Numbered from the stretch's first letter, positions 1 to 12,626 are shown. The stretch: 64,000 nt of DNA from Saccharopolyspora soli (GCF_022678645.1 NZ_JALBWV010000009.1:1-64000), one strand, 5' to 3'. Notes: generated by a model not told the origin, from the letters alone. A program made the numbers and translations.

Positions 1-102
<102 letters not shown>

Positions 103-158
103 CAGTTCGGAGCACAACAAAGCACAGCGAATCCGTACGTGGGACAAGGAGGTCCGAT

Positions 159-1652
159 GTGGACGCTGAAAAAGCGCCTGGGAGAGATGCAGAACCTGAG
201 ATAACAACTGATACTCGGGTGTGGAAAGCGGGTCGGCTGGAACCGATGCCGATCCGCAAACTGCCCGAATCACCACCTTCTGTGCACTTTCTCGGCCCCA
301 CGGTGTTCTTGGTCGCACTCGGGGTCGGCATGGGCGAGTCCTACCTGTGGCCTCGATTAGTGCTGCTGTTCGGGCCGGAGATCCGCTGGCTGTTCTTCAT
401 CGGCGTTACCCTGCAGGCCGTCGTGATGCTGGAGATGGCCCGCTACGCGATGGCAACCGGTGAGAGCATCTTCTCCGGCGCGGCCCGAATCGCGAAACCG
501 ATAATGTGGTTCTTCTTCATCACAGCGATCGCCGTCTACATCTGGCCTGGCCACCTGTCAGCGGGTGCGGCAGCGCTGGAGCAGGTCACCGGAATCCCGT
601 GGCAGGCATCGGCGGTCATCGGCATGCTGCTGGTGGGCGTGGTGTTCACACTGGCCAAGGTGATCTACGACGTACTCGAAAAAGTGCTGTCGTTGACGAT
701 CGGCATCCTGGTGGTGGGCACCGCGGTGGTCGCCGCGATGGTCGGGAACCTCTCCGACCTGACCAGCACCCTCACCGGGATGTTCCACTTCGGCTACTTC
801 CCGGCCGACGCGATGTCGGCGCAGTGGTTCCCGGTCGTGGTCGGGGCCATCGCCTTCGCCGGTCCGTCGGGTATGCAGCAGATGTGGTACACGCTGCACC
901 TGCGGGACAAGGGCGCGGGCATGGGCGCGCACATCCCCCGGATCCGCGGCCTGCGCAGCGCCAAGGAAGAAGAGGCGATGCCCTCTCGCGGGTTCATGTT
1001 CGACACCGATGATCCCGACGAGTTGCGCAAGTGGAAGGGCTGGCGGCGCTGGGTCACCTTCGACGCGTTGCTGCTCTTCTGGGGCATCACCATGTTGGTG
1101 ACCATCTCGTTCACCGTCCTCGCTCAGTCCGCGGCACGTGAGAACCCCAACGTGAAGGAACTGATCGCGGCCGGTGACCAAGATGCGTCGCTGAACGCGA
1201 TGGCCGATGCTTTCGGCTCGGCGGGCGCACCGGTGCTCGGTTCGGTGTTCCTCCTGTTCGTCGCGCTGATCGGTCTCAACGCAACACTCGGCCTGTTCGA
1301 CTCGTTCTCCCGCGGTCAGGCCGATATGACGTACCACTTCGTGCCGGGTGCACGGCGGTTCCGGTTGTCCCACCTGTATGCCGGGTTCCTCTGGGGCCTG
1401 ATCATCCTGGGCATCCTGATCCTGCTGTTCGGTCCGGCCGATGGCCCCGCCTCGATCCTGGACACGCTCTCCTTCCTGTCCGCGTTCGCGATGGGTGCCT
1501 ACTGCATCGTGCTGCTCCTGGTGAACAACATCCTGTTGCCCAAGCCGATCCGTCCGAACCTGCTGATCAACCTGATCATCGGTTTCGGTGCGGTGTTCTA
1601 CCTCGGGATGCTGTTCTACTGCCTCTTCGCCTACGGAGTGGTCGTGAGTTGA
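159..1652 (+). CDS. NRAMP-family-like membrane transporter lacking canonical metal ligands
   Basis: Encodes 497 residues with about 10-11 hydrophobic segments after a polar 40-residue N-terminus. The layout and length match the NRAMP (Mn2+/Fe2+) fold. The canonical first-helix DPGN motif is replaced by GVGMGES (about residues 55-61), and the helix-6 MPH motif by the GPSGMQQ region (235-241). The substrate is therefore uncertain and may not be a divalent metal. The GTG start at 159 is chosen because AAGGAGG at 146-152 sits 6 nt upstream; the ATG at 157 opens a frame that stops after 15 codons. The next gene starts 1 nt after the stop, so the two are probably co-transcribed. Family membership is recognised from overall sequence character, not from a search. 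Confidence 0.7.
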   Translation: MDAEKAPGRDAEPEITTDTRVWKAGRLEPMPIRKLPESPPSVHFLGPTVFLVALGVGMGESYLWPRLVLLFGPEIRWLFFIGVTLQAVVMLEMARYAMATGESIFSGAARIAKPIMWFFFITAIAVYIWPGHLSAGAAALEQVTGIPWQASAVIGMLLVGVVFTLAKVIYDVLEKVLSLTIGILVVGTAVVAAMVGNLSDLTSTLTGMFHFGYFPADAMSAQWFPVVVGAIAFAGPSGMQQMWYTLHLRDKGAGMGAHIPRIRGLRSAKEEEAMPSRGFMFDTDDPDELRKWKGWRRWVTFDALLLFWGITMLVTISFTVLAQSAARENPNVKELIAAGDQDASLNAMADAFGSAGAPVLGSVFLLFVALIGLNATLGLFDSFSRGQADMTYHFVPGARRFRLSHLYAGFLWGLIILGILILLFGPADGPASILDTLSFLSAFAMGAYCIVLLLVNNILLPKPIRPNLLINLIIGFGAVFYLGMLFYCLFAYGVVVS

Positions 1653-1653
1653 C

Positions 1654-2055
1654 ATGAAACTCACCAGCCAGATCACCACGCCGGGATTGGTAATCGGGAC
1701 CGTCGCTGGCCTGTTCGCAGGCGGGCTGGCGATGGTCAGCGGTATGCCGCCGAGCTGGGCCGTGGTCACCGCGGTCACGCTCGGCCTGCCATTGGTCGTG
1801 CTGGGTGCGGGCTGCAGTGTGCTGCGGGCGCGAGGGGTGCTGCGTAGCGGCGCCTTCGCGCCCGTGGCGCTCTACTGGCTGATCGCGTTCCCGATCGCAC
1901 GGCTGTTCCAGGAGGTGGCTACCCGCCTGGTGCTCAGCGAGCAGTTCGCGTTGCCGCCGGACCTGCTGGCATTCCTGGCCTTCCAGGGGTTGGTCAGCGT
2001 CGGGTTCGCGATCGGCTTCGTGTGGGTGCAAGAGCGGATGTGGCGAAGCGGGTGA
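1654..2055 (+). CDS. small four-helix membrane protein, unknown function
   Basis: A 133-residue protein with about four hydrophobic segments (near residues 9-30, 36-55, 68-88 and 105-125) and short polar loops. It begins 1 nt after the NRAMP-like gene ends, so the two are almost certainly one transcription unit and may be translationally coupled. Position and size suggest an accessory subunit of the upstream transporter, but I recognise no family motif. The ATG follows the GTGAGTTGAC stretch that contains the upstream stop codon. Confidence 0.7.
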   Translation: MKLTSQITTPGLVIGTVAGLFAGGLAMVSGMPPSWAVVTAVTLGLPLVVLGAGCSVLRARGVLRSGAFAPVALYWLIAFPIARLFQEVATRLVLSEQFALPPDLLAFLAFQGLVSVGFAIGFVWVQERMWRSG

Positions 2056-2061
2056 TGCCTT

Positions 2062-2268
2062 GTGGGCCGAGTGACCATCGAATTCGACCTGGCGGCCGGT
2101 TTCCTGGTCAGCGGAGGTGCGGTGCGCCGCGCCGATGAGCTCCTCGGCATCCGCTGCTGCGCGGGCGCGAGCGACGACGGCTCCAACACCGACAACGTGC
2201 TGGACGTCGCGTTCGCGCCCGACGCCACCCCGCCCGGCATCCCATCCCGCACGGGAAGCCGGACATGA
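2062..2268 (+). CDS. hypothetical 68-residue protein coupled to an MFS gene
   Basis: A 68-residue soluble ORF with GTG start. Its stop (2266-2268) overlaps the ATG of the MFS gene (2265) in an ATGA arrangement, the best evidence that it is translated. The N-terminal half is folded-looking (VTIEFDLAAGFLVSGGAV) and contains a Cys-Cys pair; the C-terminal half is rich in Asp, Ser, Thr and Pro. It begins 6 nt after the preceding membrane protein, so all four genes at 159-3591 look like one operon. Function unknown. Confidence 0.5.
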   Translation: MGRVTIEFDLAAGFLVSGGAVRRADELLGIRCCAGASDDGSNTDNVLDVAFAPDATPPGIPSRTGSRT

Positions 2269-3591
2269 CCGGGCAGTGGCCGATGATCGGCCTGCACACG
2301 CCGAACCTGGAGGTCCGCGACCACCACGGCCGCCGGTACCGGGTCGGCGAGCAGCCGCAGGACCTCATCGGGCGCTCCCGCGAAACGATGCTGCGGCTGT
2401 GCTGGTTGCCGATGCTCGTCGTCGGCACCATGCAGTACGCCTATGGCGCGGCGGTGCCCGCGCTGGCCGCCACCGGGCACAGCACCGGCAGCCTGTTCTG
2501 GGCGCTGGCCGGATGGGCGGTTTTCCAAGCTGGGGCAGGCTTCCCGGTCGCGCACTTGCGCCAACGCAACCGCGTCGGACCCCGAACGGTGCTGGTCGCG
2601 GGCGCATTCATGTGCGCGGCCGGGATTCTCAGCTTGGCACACGCGAATACCCTGCTCGGACTGCTCGTGGGGTATTCGATGATCGGCGGTACCGGCGCCG
2701 GTCTGGTCTACGCCGCGTGCACTTCGACGGCGGGCAAGTGGTTCCCCGAACGGGCCGCGGCGCGGGTCGGTTTCGTCACCGGCGCGTTCGCCTACGGTTC
2801 GACCCCGTTCGTCGTCGCATTGGTGCTCAGACCGCAGAACGTGACCGCGGCGCTGGACGTTTTCGCTCTCGTGCTGTTCGTCGCGGTGCTGGGCTGCGGG
2901 TTGCTGCTGGCCGACCCACCGCGTGACTGGTGGCCAGCGCACGTCGATCCCCGGCAGTGGGCGCTGACCGGTCCCGGCCGAGCGAGTCCGCCCGCGGTGC
3001 GGCAGTACTCGGCCCGCGAAGCGCTGCGCACCTCGGTGCTGCCGGTGATGTCGGCGTGCTTGTTCTGCGCCGCAACGGTTTCGCTGTTCAACGCCGCCTT
3101 CCTGGTGCTGTTCGCGGCAACGCTGGCACCGGCGTTGGCCGCAGCGGCGTTCGTGGCGACCAACGGTGCCGGTCGAGCCCTGGCGATCCCGGTCGCCGGT
3201 CGGATCGGGTGCCGCCGCACGCTGCGCTGGGTGGTCACGATCCAGGCGATCGGCCAGATCCTGCTGCTGGGCGCGGTCGTGCAGCAATCGACGGCGCTGA
3301 TGGTCATCGGTGCCACGGTGGCCGGAATCGGCGGTGGTGCGTTCTACCCGCTGTTCGCGGCGCTGGCGCGCGAATTCTTCGGCGAACAGCGCAGCGCCGA
3401 GGTGCACGGCCTGATCTACAGCGCCAAGGCGGTCAGCGGGGTGGTCGGCATCGGCTTGGCCGCGCTGGCCACCACGCAGTGGGGCTTCCCCGCCGCCCTG
3501 CTCGCCGCAGCCGCGCTGTCGCTGGTATCGGCCGTCCTATGTGGATCGTTGCGCCGCCCCGGCCTGCCGAAGACGCTGCCGTCATCGGCGT
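2265..3591 (+). CDS. OFA-type (oxalate/formate antiporter-like) MFS transporter, 3' end lost in G tract
   Basis: About 442 readable residues with around 12 hydrophobic segments and a polar 45-residue N-terminus. The YAACTSTAGKWFPERA stretch (about residues 150-165) resembles the conserved region of oxalate/formate antiporter family MFS proteins. The open frame runs into the G/C homopolymer at 3592 and stops by chance at 3737, inside the 3' end of the opposite gene; the Gly/Pro tail is an artefact and the true last residues are unknown. Because the last helix is already complete at residue 430, only a few residues are probably missing. Likely role: exchange of small carboxylates across the membrane; substrate not determinable. 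Confidence 0.7.
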
Positions 3592-3690
<99 letters not shown>

Positions 3691-3707
3691 ACGACTCAGG
3701 TCCGCTC

Positions 3708-4490
3708 TCACACCGCAACGATCTCGGCTCCGGGTAGCGCCCGGAACGGGGCCAGCACTTCGGCGGACGCGTTGCGGTCGGTCACCAGGGTCCAGGCCGC
3801 GGGCAACGGAGCCCAGGCGTTGAACGGGGTCGCGCCGAGCTTGCTGCTGTCGGCCAGCACGTAGACCTCGCGGGCGCGCGCCATCATCTGCTCCTTCAGG
3901 CGGGTCTGCAGCAGGCTCGCCTCGCAGATCCCCAGCCGCGCGTCCAGGCCGTCCGCACCGAGGAAGACCTTGTCGGCGGTCAGCCGGGTCAGCGTCAGTT
4001 CGGCCAGCGGCCCGACGAACCCCTGGCTGATGTGCCGCATCTCCCCGGCCAGCGCGATCACCTGCACCGCGTCGGCGTCGGCCAGTTCGGTCAGCGTGGT
4101 GATCCCGTTGGTTATCACCGTAAGCCCGGCGCGTTCGCGCAAGTGGTGGGCCAGTCGGCCGGTGGTCGTCCCGGCGTCCAGCAACACCGTCTCCGCCGCG
4201 CCGATCCGTTCGGCGGCCCACCGCGCGATGCGGTCCTTCTCCGCAGTGGCCAGCGCGGTGCGCTGCCCGAGCGACGGTTCAGTGGCCGTCGCGGGCATCG
4301 CGCCGCCGTAGGTGCGGGCGAGCTTGCCCTGCTCGGTCAGCAGCGACAGGTCGCGGCGGATGGTGGACTGGGTGACCGCCAGCGACTCCGCGAGTTCTTC
4401 CACCTGCACCGCGCCCTGCTCGGTGACCAGCCGCTCGATCAACGCGCGCCGCTGGCCCGCGGACATCCGGGGGCCGAAGTCCGTGCTCAC
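3708..4490 (-). CDS. DeoR-family transcriptional regulator
   Basis: A 260-residue regulator. An N-terminal winged helix (about residues 10-60, with the IRRDLSLL recognition helix and YGGAM wing typical of DeoR) is followed by the DeoR C-terminal sugar-phosphate sensor domain (VLLDAGTTTGRLA, about 100-112; NGITT; FLGADGLD; VLADSSKLG). The GTG start is supported by GGGAGG 7 nt upstream on the minus strand. It lies 16 nt downstream of the dehydrogenase gene as the third gene of the operon, so it probably responds to a phosphorylated intermediate of the same pathway and represses the operon. The family call is secure; the ligand is inferred. Confidence 0.88.
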   Translation of the reverse strand: MSTDFGPRMSAGQRRALIERLVTEQGAVQVEELAESLAVTQSTIRRDLSLLTEQGKLARTYGGAMPATATEPSLGQRTALATAEKDRIARWAAERIGAAETVLLDAGTTTGRLAHHLRERAGLTVITNGITTLTELADADAVQVIALAGEMRHISQGFVGPLAELTLTRLTADKVFLGADGLDARLGICEASLLQTRLKEQMMARAREVYVLADSSKLGATPFNAWAPLPAAWTLVTDRNASAEVLAPFRALPGAEIVAV

Positions 4491-4506
4491 CCGGCAATCC
4501 TCCCAG

Positions 4507-5499
4507 TCACGGCCGCCGGGCCAGCGCGGCGGCCTGGCGCAGCGCCTCGACCATGCTGCCCGCCTCGGCCCGGCCGGTTCCGGCGATGTCGAAGGCGGTG
4601 CCGTGGTCCACCGAAGTGCGGATCACCGGCAGCCCCACCGTGATGTTCACCCCGGCCTCCAGGCCCAGGATCTTCACCGGCCCGTGGCCCTGGTCGTGGT
4701 ACATCGCCACCACCAGGTCGAAATCGCCCCGCCCGGCGCGGAAGAACACCGTGTCGGCGGGCAGCGGCCCCTGCGCGTCGATGCCGTCGGCGCGACAGGC
4801 CGCCAGCGCGGGCACGATCTTCTCTTCCTCCTCTCCGCGGCCGAACAGCCCGTTCTCCCCGGCGTGCGGGTTGATGCCGCACACCGCGATCTTCGGTTCG
4901 GCGATGCCGGAATCGACCATCGTGCGGTGGCCGCGCCGGACGGTGCGCTCCACCAGACCGGGGTCGATGCGCTCGATGGCGTCGACCAGTCCGATGTGGG
5001 TGGTCACGTGGATGACCCGCACCTTGCCGGTGGACAGCATCATCGACACTTCGGGCACCCCGCACAGCTCGGCCAGCAGCTCGGTGTGGCCGGGATAGCG
5101 GTGCCCGGCGGCGTGCAGCGCCGCCTTGTTCAGCGGTGCTGTGCAGATCGCCTGCACAGCACCGGCCATGGCCAGCTCGGCAGCCTTCGCGACGTACTGG
5201 TAGGCGCCCTCACCAGCCAACTCGGAGAGTTCGCCGAAAGGCAGATCACCGGGAATCCCGCCCACGTCGAGCACCTCGATCACGCCCGGCTCGCCCGTCG
5301 CCTGCGCGGGCGAGCCGACGGCCTTGAACCGCACGTCGACCCCGCAGATCTCGGCCGCCTTCGCCAGCCGCGCGGCGTCGCCGATCACGACGCAGCGGGC
5401 CAGCGCGCGCACCTCCGGTTCCACGAGCGCGCGCACGACCACCTCGGGTCCGACGCCAGCCGCATCGCCCATCGTGACCGCAATGGTGGGCACGTTCAT
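4507..5499 (-). CDS. PdxA2-type 4-phosphate dehydrogenase (D-threonate/D-erythronate catabolism)
   Basis: A 330-residue PdxA-family NAD-dependent dehydrogenase. Metal-binding and catalytic His regions are visible in GHRYPGHTELL, VTTHIGL and AMYHDQGHGPVK, and the N-terminal TMGDAAGVGPE motif is typical. In true PdxA the substrate is 4-phosphohydroxythreonine. Coupling to a four-carbon acid sugar kinase instead indicates the PdxA2/DtnX type, which oxidises and decarboxylates 4-phospho-D-threonate or -erythronate to dihydroxyacetone phosphate. The ATG at 5499 overlaps the stop of the kinase gene (ATGA), with AAAGGG just upstream. A role in vitamin B6 synthesis is unlikely given the context and typical absence of the DXP-independent route here. 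Confidence 0.85.
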   Translation of the reverse strand: MNVPTIAVTMGDAAGVGPEVVVRALVEPEVRALARCVVIGDAARLAKAAEICGVDVRFKAVGSPAQATGEPGVIEVLDVGGIPGDLPFGELSELAGEGAYQYVAKAAELAMAGAVQAICTAPLNKAALHAAGHRYPGHTELLAELCGVPEVSMMLSTGKVRVIHVTTHIGLVDAIERIDPGLVERTVRRGHRTMVDSGIAEPKIAVCGINPHAGENGLFGRGEEEEKIVPALAACRADGIDAQGPLPADTVFFRAGRGDFDLVVAMYHDQGHGPVKILGLEAGVNITVGLPVIRTSVDHGTAFDIAGTGRAEAGSMVEALRQAAALARRP

Positions 5500-6689
5500 C
5501 TGAGTCCCTTTCCCGAACGAACCGCGGTGACGGCTCGGTGCAGTGTTTCCGGCGTGCCGAAGCCGCCAGCTTTGGTGATGACGTAACCGGGCTGCGGCTC
5601 GGTGCGCGCGAGCACCACACCTGGTTCGAGCTCGTTGAGCAACCGCAGGCCGGTGACGCCGCGGCGGCTCAGCACCGCGCGGGCGGTCTCGCCGCCGGTG
5701 AGCACCAGCAGCCCCGCGTCGCGCGTCGCTGGCGCGCAGATCTCGGCCAACGCGGCGTTGAGCCGACGGGCCGCTGTCACCTCGATCGGACCGTCCAGCG
5801 TGACGACCACATCGCCGGTCGCCAATTCGTCGCGAAGCTGCTCGGACATCCGCGCCAGCGCGGCGGCGTCCGCGTCGAGCAAGTTGCGCACCGATAATCG
5901 CCGGGTGTGCGCGAACCGTTCGGCCAGGAATTCGGCCTGTTCGCGGGAAACCCCGCTGGCGCTGCCGACCACCGCGAGCGCGTTGCCGCCGACCGGAGGC
6001 GGCGGTTCGACCTCCCGGCCCGGCCGCAGCTGCTCGGCCAACGCGTCGGCCAGGCCCGCCGAGCCCACCCAGTACGGCTGCCGCTGGGCGGCCATCCCGG
6101 CCGACGCCACGGCCCGCAGGTCGCTTTCGGCCACCGCATCGCAGACCACGACATCGGATTCGGCGAGCAGTTCGGCGAGTTTGACCCGCAGCGCCACGGG
6201 ATTCCCGCGGATCGAAGCGAGTGCCACGTGCCGCACCGACAGCGGCTTGAGCGCCGAGGCGACGTCCACCGGCGGATCGGCCGCTTCCGCAGCCCAGGAA
6301 TCGGTGTGGTGCAACGGAATCCCGTCGATGTGCACGACCCCGCCGAGCACCGTGCGCCCGGTGGCCGGGGAAGCCGGGCACAACAGCACCCCGGCTCCCT
6401 CGGCGTGCTCGACGACCGCGCCGATCTCGGTGGCGAGGTTCCCGCGCAGCGTGGAATCGATCTTCTTGAACACCACCCGACCGGCGGCGTGACCGCGCAG
6501 CGCGGCCGCTACCCGCTCGGCGGCCTCAGCGGCTTCGAGGTGTCGGCTGTCGGTGTCCACGACGAACACCTCGGCGTCCCCGGCGTCGTCCAACGCCAAC
6601 AAGGTGCGCATTTCGCGCAACGCGAAGGGAACACCGGAATCACCGGCACCGCTGAGGTCATCGGCCACGACCAAGACTCGCGATCCCAT
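5496..6689 (-). CDS. four-carbon acid sugar kinase (DUF1537 / OtnK-DtnK family)
   Basis: A 397-residue kinase with the two-domain DUF1537 layout. The N-terminal substrate domain has VVADDLSGAGDSG (about residues 7-19) and FKKIDSTLRGN (about 74-84). The C-terminal nucleotide domain has LVLTGGETARAVL. It phosphorylates a four-carbon sugar acid such as D-threonate or D-erythronate at O4, feeding the coupled PdxA2-type dehydrogenase. The start is set at the ATG at 6689 (MGSRVLVVADD); a longer reading frame reaches 6962, but its extra residues are Cys/Arg-rich and non-homologous. First gene of the operon kinase-dehydrogenase-DeoR. Confidence 0.87.
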   Translation of the reverse strand: MGSRVLVVADDLSGAGDSGVPFALREMRTLLALDDAGDAEVFVVDTDSRHLEAAEAAERVAAALRGHAAGRVVFKKIDSTLRGNLATEIGAVVEHAEGAGVLLCPASPATGRTVLGGVVHIDGIPLHHTDSWAAEAADPPVDVASALKPLSVRHVALASIRGNPVALRVKLAELLAESDVVVCDAVAESDLRAVASAGMAAQRQPYWVGSAGLADALAEQLRPGREVEPPPPVGGNALAVVGSASGVSREQAEFLAERFAHTRRLSVRNLLDADAAALARMSEQLRDELATGDVVVTLDGPIEVTAARRLNAALAEICAPATRDAGLLVLTGGETARAVLSRRGVTGLRLLNELEPGVVLARTEPQPGYVITKAGGFGTPETLHRAVTAVRSGKGLR

Positions 6690-7078
6690 GATCACCTGCT
6701 CTTCCGCTCGCCAGCAGTCATCCAGCCGCTCCCCGCGCACCAGCGCAGCGCCGGTTACACCATAGTTACAGCTGCGCGAATCACGCAATGTTCTAGGTAG
6801 CAGTGAGCACAACGCGCAAAGGCACCACCCACTCGATCGCAAGGCGTACCTGTTGCACGCCACGAGACGAGTCGCCGCAACAGGGCCGAAGGGCTCGGAT
6901 TTGTGATTTTCAGCTGCTTTTCGCTGGCACTCCCGAGCGCTAAACCGCCTCTCCGGGCACACCCGTCACGGCAGCCACGATCGTTGCCCAAATGGCGGGA
7001 CTGCCCTACCGAAGGGCCTTCCACCCGCGGTTATCGTGGTCGTCAACAGCCCGCGAGCTATTGACGTTGGGAACCGCC
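6690..7078. other. 389-bp divergent intergenic region
   Basis: No convincing gene. It separates the minus-strand sugar-acid kinase operon from a tiny plus-strand ORF. It contains one promoter-like element on the minus strand (6759-6788) and the region just before 7079. Base composition is a little less GC-rich than the neighbouring genes, as expected for a regulatory region. DeoR operators would be expected here, but I could not identify a clear repeat. Confidence 0.5.
6759..6788 (-). promoter_or_regulatory. candidate promoter of the kinase-dehydrogenase-deoR operon
   Basis: On the minus strand a TTGCGT -35-like box (6783-6788) and a TATGGT -10-like box (6759-6764) are separated by 18 nt, 70 nt upstream of the kinase ATG. 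Spacing and position are right for a housekeeping sigma factor, but this is a visual match only. Confidence 0.3.
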
Positions 7079-7204
7079 ATGGCTGAACCACACGGCGTCG
7101 ACCACTTCGACGCGACCTTCGCGCGCGACCTCGCGTGGGCGCAGAAGCTCCGCGAGCAGCTCGCCGAGATGCCGACCATCGAGGAACCCGAACAGGTCGA
7201 TTGA
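7079..7204 (+). CDS. hypothetical 41-residue acidic protein
   Basis: A 41-residue ORF, acidic and predicted helical in the middle (FARDLAWAQKLREQLAEMP). The ATG at 7079 has only a weak GGGAA upstream; the same frame is open from an ATG at 6992, giving 70 residues. A short hairpin (7224-7240) follows the stop, which supports a real transcription unit. Function unknown; it could also be non-coding. Confidence 0.35.
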   Translation: MAEPHGVDHFDATFARDLAWAQKLREQLAEMPTIEEPEQVD

Positions 7205-7223
7205 CCGCTGGCCTCTGTTCTGT

Positions 7224-7240
7224 AAGCGGCGTAGCCGCTT
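7224..7240 (+). terminator. hairpin after the 41-residue ORF
   Basis: AAGCGGC, loop GTA, GCCGCTT: a perfect 7-bp stem with a 3-nt loop, 20 nt after the stop codon. No T-run follows. Probable factor-independent pause or terminator, as is common in actinobacteria. Confidence 0.45.
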
Positions 7241-7274
7241 GCGGTGTGGGACTCAGCTGGCACCGCCGCGGGTT

Positions 7275-7360
7275 CTCAGAGGTTTTCTCGCGAGGACAGC
7301 CCCGACGTGGTGAATTGGCATTCATGATGTCGGGGATCCCACAGCGAGAAAGCCTCTGAG
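7275..7360. repeat. nested three-tier inverted repeat
   Basis: Outer arms of 17 nt (7275-7291 and 7344-7360) pair with one G-T type mismatch. Inside lie CCCCGAC (7300-7306) and GTCGGGG (7329-7335), and inside those TGAAT (7311-7315) and ATTCA (7320-7324). The whole 86-nt element can fold into one long interrupted hairpin on either strand. It sits between convergent genes, so it may act as a bidirectional terminator, but the organisation is more elaborate than usual and could be a small mobile palindrome or structured RNA. Confidence 0.7.
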
Positions 7361-7407
7361 GTTCCGCCACCCGCACCGCCACGCAAACCACTTCAGGAAT
7401 CAATCTC

Positions 7408-11382
<3,975 letters not shown>

Positions 11383-11405
11383 GAGGGCCTCCCGCCGCAC
11401 CCCGC

Positions 11406-12062
11406 TCAGCGCTTGTTGCGCGAATCGCGGTCCAACCGCAGCTCGGTGGCCAGCACGGCGGCCTCGCTGCGGTGCCGCATCGCCAGCTTCGCCAGCATCT
11501 GGGACACGTAGTTCTTGATGGTTTTCTCGGCGAGGTACATGCGCTTGGCGATCTCCCGGTTGGTGAGTCCCTCGCCGATCAGTTCCAACACCTGCCGCTC
11601 CCGCGCGGTCAGCTCGCGCAGCGGATCGGCCTGCTGCTGCTCCTTGCGCAGCCAGGACAGCATCGCCTCGGTCTTCTTCGGGCTCAGCAACGACTGGCCA
11701 GCCCCGGCGGTGCGGATCGCGGTGACCAGTTCCTCGCTGACCACGCCCTTGAGCACGAATCCGGCGGCACCGGCCATGATCGCGTCCATCAGGGCGTCGT
11801 GGTCGTCGTAGGAGGTCAGCATCAGGCAACGCAGGTCGGGCAACTGCGACTGCAGTTCACGGCACAGCTCGACGCCGTTGCCGTCCGGCAACCGCACGTC
11901 CAGCACGGCGACCTGCGGCTGGGCCTTGGGGACCCAGGCCAGCGCTTCCGCGACCGTGGCGGCTTCGCCGACCAGTTCGAGGTCCGATTCGGCCGCCACC
12001 AGGGCGGCGATACCCCGCCGAATCACATCGTGGTCATCGACCACGAACACGCGTGTCGTCAT
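11406..12062 (-). CDS. NarL/LuxR-family response regulator, DosR/DevR-like
   Basis: A 218-residue regulator with an N-terminal receiver domain (acidic pocket Asp10/Asp11, phospho-acceptor Asp55 in VLDVRLPDG) and a C-terminal LuxR helix-turn-helix (about 148-205, [19 protein letters not shown]). Sequence style and size are close to mycobacterial DosR/DevR. The ATG at 12062 has GGAG 7 nt upstream. It lies 23 nt upstream of the hybrid kinase and next to an Hrp1-like CBS gene, which in mycobacteria is a strongly DosR-controlled gene; this supports a hypoxia or redox response, an inference from context. Confidence 0.88.
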   Translation of the reverse strand: MTTRVFVVDDHDVIRRGIAALVAAESDLELVGEAATVAEALAWVPKAQPQVAVLDVRLPDGNGVELCRELQSQLPDLRCLMLTSYDDHDALMDAIMAGAAGFVLKGVVSEELVTAIRTAGAGQSLLSPKKTEAMLSWLRKEQQQADPLRELTARERQVLELIGEGLTNREIAKRMYLAEKTIKNYVSQMLAKLAMRHRSEAAVLATELRLDRDSRNKR

Positions 12063-12206
12063 CTGAATTCTCCGCCCCCTTCGCCCCGACTCGTCAGGAG
12101 GGCACTGACCAGGATAAATACCCTGTCACCCGAACGCTGCTCGGAGTTGCTCGAAGGGCGGCGACCATCCGCGCCCGGCCGGTCGCCGGGCGCTGGACAC
12201 GGCTGC

Positions 12207-12626
12207 TCACTTGCTCGCGTAGACACTCTCCACGAAGTGCGCCAACTGGTCATCGGTGAGGTGCCGGGCCAGATCGGCCTCACTGATCATGCCGACCAGC
12301 CGGTGCTCGGCGATCACCGGTACCCGCCGGATCTGGTACTGCTCCATCATCGACAGCACCTGGCCGATGTCGGACGTGGCATCCACCCAGTGCGGGGTGC
12401 CCTGGGCCAGTTCACCGGCCTTCATCTCGGCCGGGTTGCGGCCTTCCGCGCAGCAGCGCAGCACGATGTCCCGGTCGGTGATGATGCCGTGCAGCCGGTC
12501 GTCCCGACCGCAGATCGGCAGGGATCCGACCTTGAGATCGCGCATCATCTGCGCCGCCTTGTACAGGCTCTCGTCCTCGCCGATGCACTGAGCCCCGGAA
12601 TGCATGATGTCGCGCGCCGTAGTCAT
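12207..12626 (-). CDS. hrp1: CBS-domain-pair protein, Hrp1-like (hypoxic response protein 1)
   Basis: A 139-residue soluble protein of two CBS domains (about 1-60 and 70-130) and little else. MTTARDIMHSG at the N-terminus, DDRLHGIITDRDIV and RRVPVIAEHRLVGMISEADLARHL are closely similar to Hrp1 (Rv2626c) of Mycobacterium tuberculosis as I recall it; the length is also almost the same. The family binds adenine nucleotides or zinc, though its job is unclear. The ATG is preceded by AAAGGA 7 nt upstream. Separated by 144 bp from the DosR-like regulator and transcribed in the same direction. Confidence 0.85.
   Translation of the reverse strand: MTTARDIMHSGAQCIGEDESLYKAAQMMRDLKVGSLPICGRDDRLHGIITDRDIVLRCCAEGRNPAEMKAGELAQGTPHWVDATSDIGQVLSMMEQYQIRRVPVIAEHRLVGMISEADLARHLTDDQLAHFVESVYASK

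Noticed and set aside
4507-6381. Long minus-strand frame covering the dehydrogenase and running into the kinase gene
   Set aside because: Only the MNVPTIAVTMGDA part from 5499 has homology; the upstream extension is a shadow of the kinase gene on the same strand in another frame.
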